NCBI GenBank assembly: GCA_964200075.2
Contig: CAXNAA020000540.1
Span: forward strand, 1 to 20,365
From: Sphacelaria rigidula
Lineage: Eukaryota > Phaeophyceae > Sphacelariales
DNA: 20,365 bases
Direction: 5' to 3'
Shown piece after piece: positions 19,030 through 20,365 of this stretch. The translations under genes were made by a program, and so were the position numbers. The first letter of the stretch is position 1. Each line of letters opens with the position of its first letter. The notes under the pieces are model-generated. The model did not search any database. It saw only the letters and a program-made list of their open reading frames with translations, and was not told the DNA's origin.

Positions 19030-19202
19030 CCTCAGACCGCGAGTTTTGTCTTCTGTTGAATCGGCATCAATTTCAAGTGAAAACAAGTATGCATGATCCA
19101 GGAAGACTAATCTCGCGGTATAAGGGTACTCTGGATCATGCATACTTGTTTTCACTTGAAATTGATGCCGATTCAACAGAAGACTAACCTTGCGGTTCAG
19201 AA
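19030..19202. repeat. Inverted repeat with 53-bp perfect arms
   Basis: Positions 19049-19101 are the exact reverse complement of 19131-19183 with a 29-base loop, and imperfect pairing continues outwards to about 19030 and 19202 (ACCGCGAG against CTTGCGGT). The arm contains TCGGCATCAATTTCAAGTG and AAGTATGCATGATCCAG. A diverged single arm occurs at about 17993-18045 (ATCGGCATCAATATTTACAT, then GTATGTGTGATCCAG), so the arm belongs to a dispersed family. Confidence 0.95.
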
Positions 19203-19426
19203 AATATGGAAGTGATATTGGATCAGGTGCCTCGCTTGATGTCATACTCCATTTTGAATGGCCATGCACCATGGCGTGAATTGTGCTGAGTTGAGCGTCA
19301 GGAGAGCACGTCCTCATTGAAAGAGGGGTGACCATACCAGCACGGGATGCTGGTAGTACAGGCTACTAATATGAATGGGGCATTCCGATGGCAAAGAAGA
19401 TATGTCTCTGCGTCGATCGGTGGCGC

Positions 19427-19434
19427 TATAAATA
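19427..19434 (+). promoter_or_regulatory. TATA-like box
   Basis: TATAAATA in the context GGCGCTATAAATAAGAG, followed 20-35 bp later by CTCAACATTTATTTCAG. It looks like a core promoter for a plus-strand transcript, possibly a repeat-derived one, but no gene follows inside the window. A chance match in A/T-rich DNA is possible. Confidence 0.3.
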
Positions 19435-19552
19435 AGAGTTGCGGGGAAACTCAACATTTATTTCAGTACCAGAACAACAAGAGAAGAACTCCAGGGCGGA
19501 AGCTTTCAAAAACTTCAGGATAGAAGGTGAAAACTTTCGGACGGAAGCTGAT

Positions 19553-19577
19553 TGACGTGACGTGAATTGCATGACGT
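19553..19577. promoter_or_regulatory. Cluster of three TGACGT motifs
   Basis: TGACGT occurs at 19553, 19558 (overlapping by one base) and 19572. This core is bound by bZIP (CREB/TGA-type) factors in many eukaryotes. It lies about 120 bp past the TATA-like box and 2.8 kb upstream of the transporter start. Function is inference. Confidence 0.3.
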
Positions 19578-19793
19578 TACTTCAATTGTTCGCAGTATTG
19601 GTGATTGACGGTAGGATGCCCCACGAAATGCGCGATTATATCCATTCGAGTCGATATGGCGAGAGGCCGGCACAGCACTGCACAGTAGCGAGTCTCTTCT
19701 AGTACGGACAGTGCATTAATAGAGAGTTTCGGAAAATATTTTTTATTTTTTCGCATCTTAGAGTCAGCGTGGAAGGTAAAATGGCCGGTACAC

Positions 19794-20177
19794 ACACACG
19801 CGGCCATCCGGCTACCCCCATGAACATCCTCCATCGCGATTTTCATCCTCTCGAGGGTAAAGTGGCCCTCCAGAGGGTAATTTATACTCAGTTCCTGTCA
19901 TGAAACGAATCCTCTGGAGGGCATCTGATGCTCCAGTGACTTCTGAAGCCTGAATCCCTCCAGAGTAACCACAAAGATGGTGCTCTGGAGGGCTGCGCAT
20001 CCTCCAAGTTCCTCCAGAGGGTGCGCGGCCCTCCAGAGGCAAAACAAATCTCTAGAGGTGTTCGATCCCATCCCTCTGGAGAACCGCGTACCCGCTAGAG
20101 GCGTTTCATTCCTCTGGAGGCTCGAAAAGTTGACCGGAACAGAGTATTTATGGGGGTAGCCGAATGGTCGCGTGTGT
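19794..20177. mobile_element. Putative non-autonomous element with 31-bp terminal inverted repeats and a CTCCAGAG motif cluster
   Basis: 19794-19824 and 20147-20177 are inverted repeats matching at 28 of 31 positions (core CGGCTACCCCCAT). The 322-bp interior carries at least eight CTCCAGAG or CTCTGGAG motifs, usually as CCTCCAGAGG or CCTCTGGAGG, at 19867, 19911, 19957, 19983, 20011, 20030, 20073 and 20111. Near both ends, TACTC(A/T)GTTCC(T/G)GTC recurs in opposite orientation. No transposase frame is present. A miniature inverted-repeat element is my best reading; no target duplication was recognised. Confidence 0.55.
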
Positions 20178-20216
20178 AGTGGTGCACGTTCCGCTATGAA
20201 AGTTTTCAAGAACGAA

Positions 20217-20260
20217 TTTTTCAGAGTGAGAGGTCGGTTTGGACCTCTCCACTCTGAAAA
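20217..20260. repeat. Short stem-loop
   Basis: TTTTCAGAGTG-AGAGGTC pairs with GACCTCT-CCACTCTGAAAA around a six-base loop, giving about 18 paired positions with one small bulge. It is 40 bp beyond the terminal-repeat element. Confidence 0.75.
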
Positions 20261-20341
20261 TCGGTGTAACGGAACCAAGGGTCTATCGAAAGAAAAAAGT
20301 CGGACACTGAGCCCTCCCCCCCTTCCCCCCCCCCCTCCCGG

Positions 20342-20365
20342 AGGACAATTTTTCGAAAATTGTCA
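20342..20365. repeat. Palindrome at the window edge
   Basis: GACAATTTT-TCG-AAAATTGTC is nearly self-complementary and runs into the window end, so its full extent is unknown. A C-rich run with C8 and C11 tracts lies just before it (20315-20335). Confidence 0.6.

Larger units (their letters stand above)
16798..19030. other. 5' flank of the transporter; no recognised gene
   Basis: Should contain the transporter promoter and 5' UTR on the minus strand, but I find no convincing TATA box or initiator close to 16797. Short open frames (up to 142 codons at 17961-17533, minus) overlap repeats and show no family resemblance. Recognisable content is the 26-bp tandem array, the telomere-like repeat copy 2 and a diverged copy of the 19030-19202 hairpin arm at about 17993-18045. 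Confidence 0.6.

Overview
The window looks like nuclear DNA of a eukaryote. It carries one recognisable protein-coding gene, split by large GT-AG introns, in a background full of inverted repeats, tandem repeats, microsatellites and homopolymer runs. There is no bacterial-style gene packing. A photosynthetic stramenopile, such as a brown alga or a diatom relative, would fit the mix of G/C-rich exons, kilobase introns and foldback repeats. That assignment is inference only; nothing in the sequence fixes the taxon.

The gene lies on the minus strand, from an ATG at 16797 to a TGA at 6521, and encodes a ZIP-family divalent-metal (probably zinc) transporter of the LIV-1 type. I reconstruct four coding exons: 16797-16554, 14329-13831, 10794-10146 and 6928-6521. 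The intron phases (1, 2, 0) fit together and give one reading frame of 599 residues. The order is signal peptide, luminal/extracellular domain, Asp/Glu/His-rich stretch, then eight membrane segments with the two ZIP signature helices (HNFADG and HEIPHE). Only 1.8 kb of its 10.3 kb is coding. The 5' end of exon 2 is the least certain boundary.

Layout. 1-480: no convincing gene. About 480-3046: a dense cluster of foldback and tandem repeats, with three successive head-to-head inverted pairs and a 264-bp tandem dimer. 3047-6520: no gene recognised, only simple repeats; the part just below 6521 must include the transporter's 3' UTR. 6521-16797: the transporter gene. Its introns hold a foldback of about 380 bp, a threefold array of 96-bp units each carrying a perfect palindrome, and long G/C runs. 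16798-20365: 5' flank without a recognisable gene. It has a 26-bp tandem array, an inverted repeat with 53-bp perfect arms, a TATA-like box with a TGACGT cluster, and a 384-bp element with terminal inverted repeats packed with CTCCAGAG/CTCTGGAG motifs.

I found no CRISPR array, operon, tRNA, rRNA or multi-gene accessory system. The noteworthy content is the repeat architecture, part of which is co-transcribed inside the transporter introns, and two unusual regions of the transporter itself.
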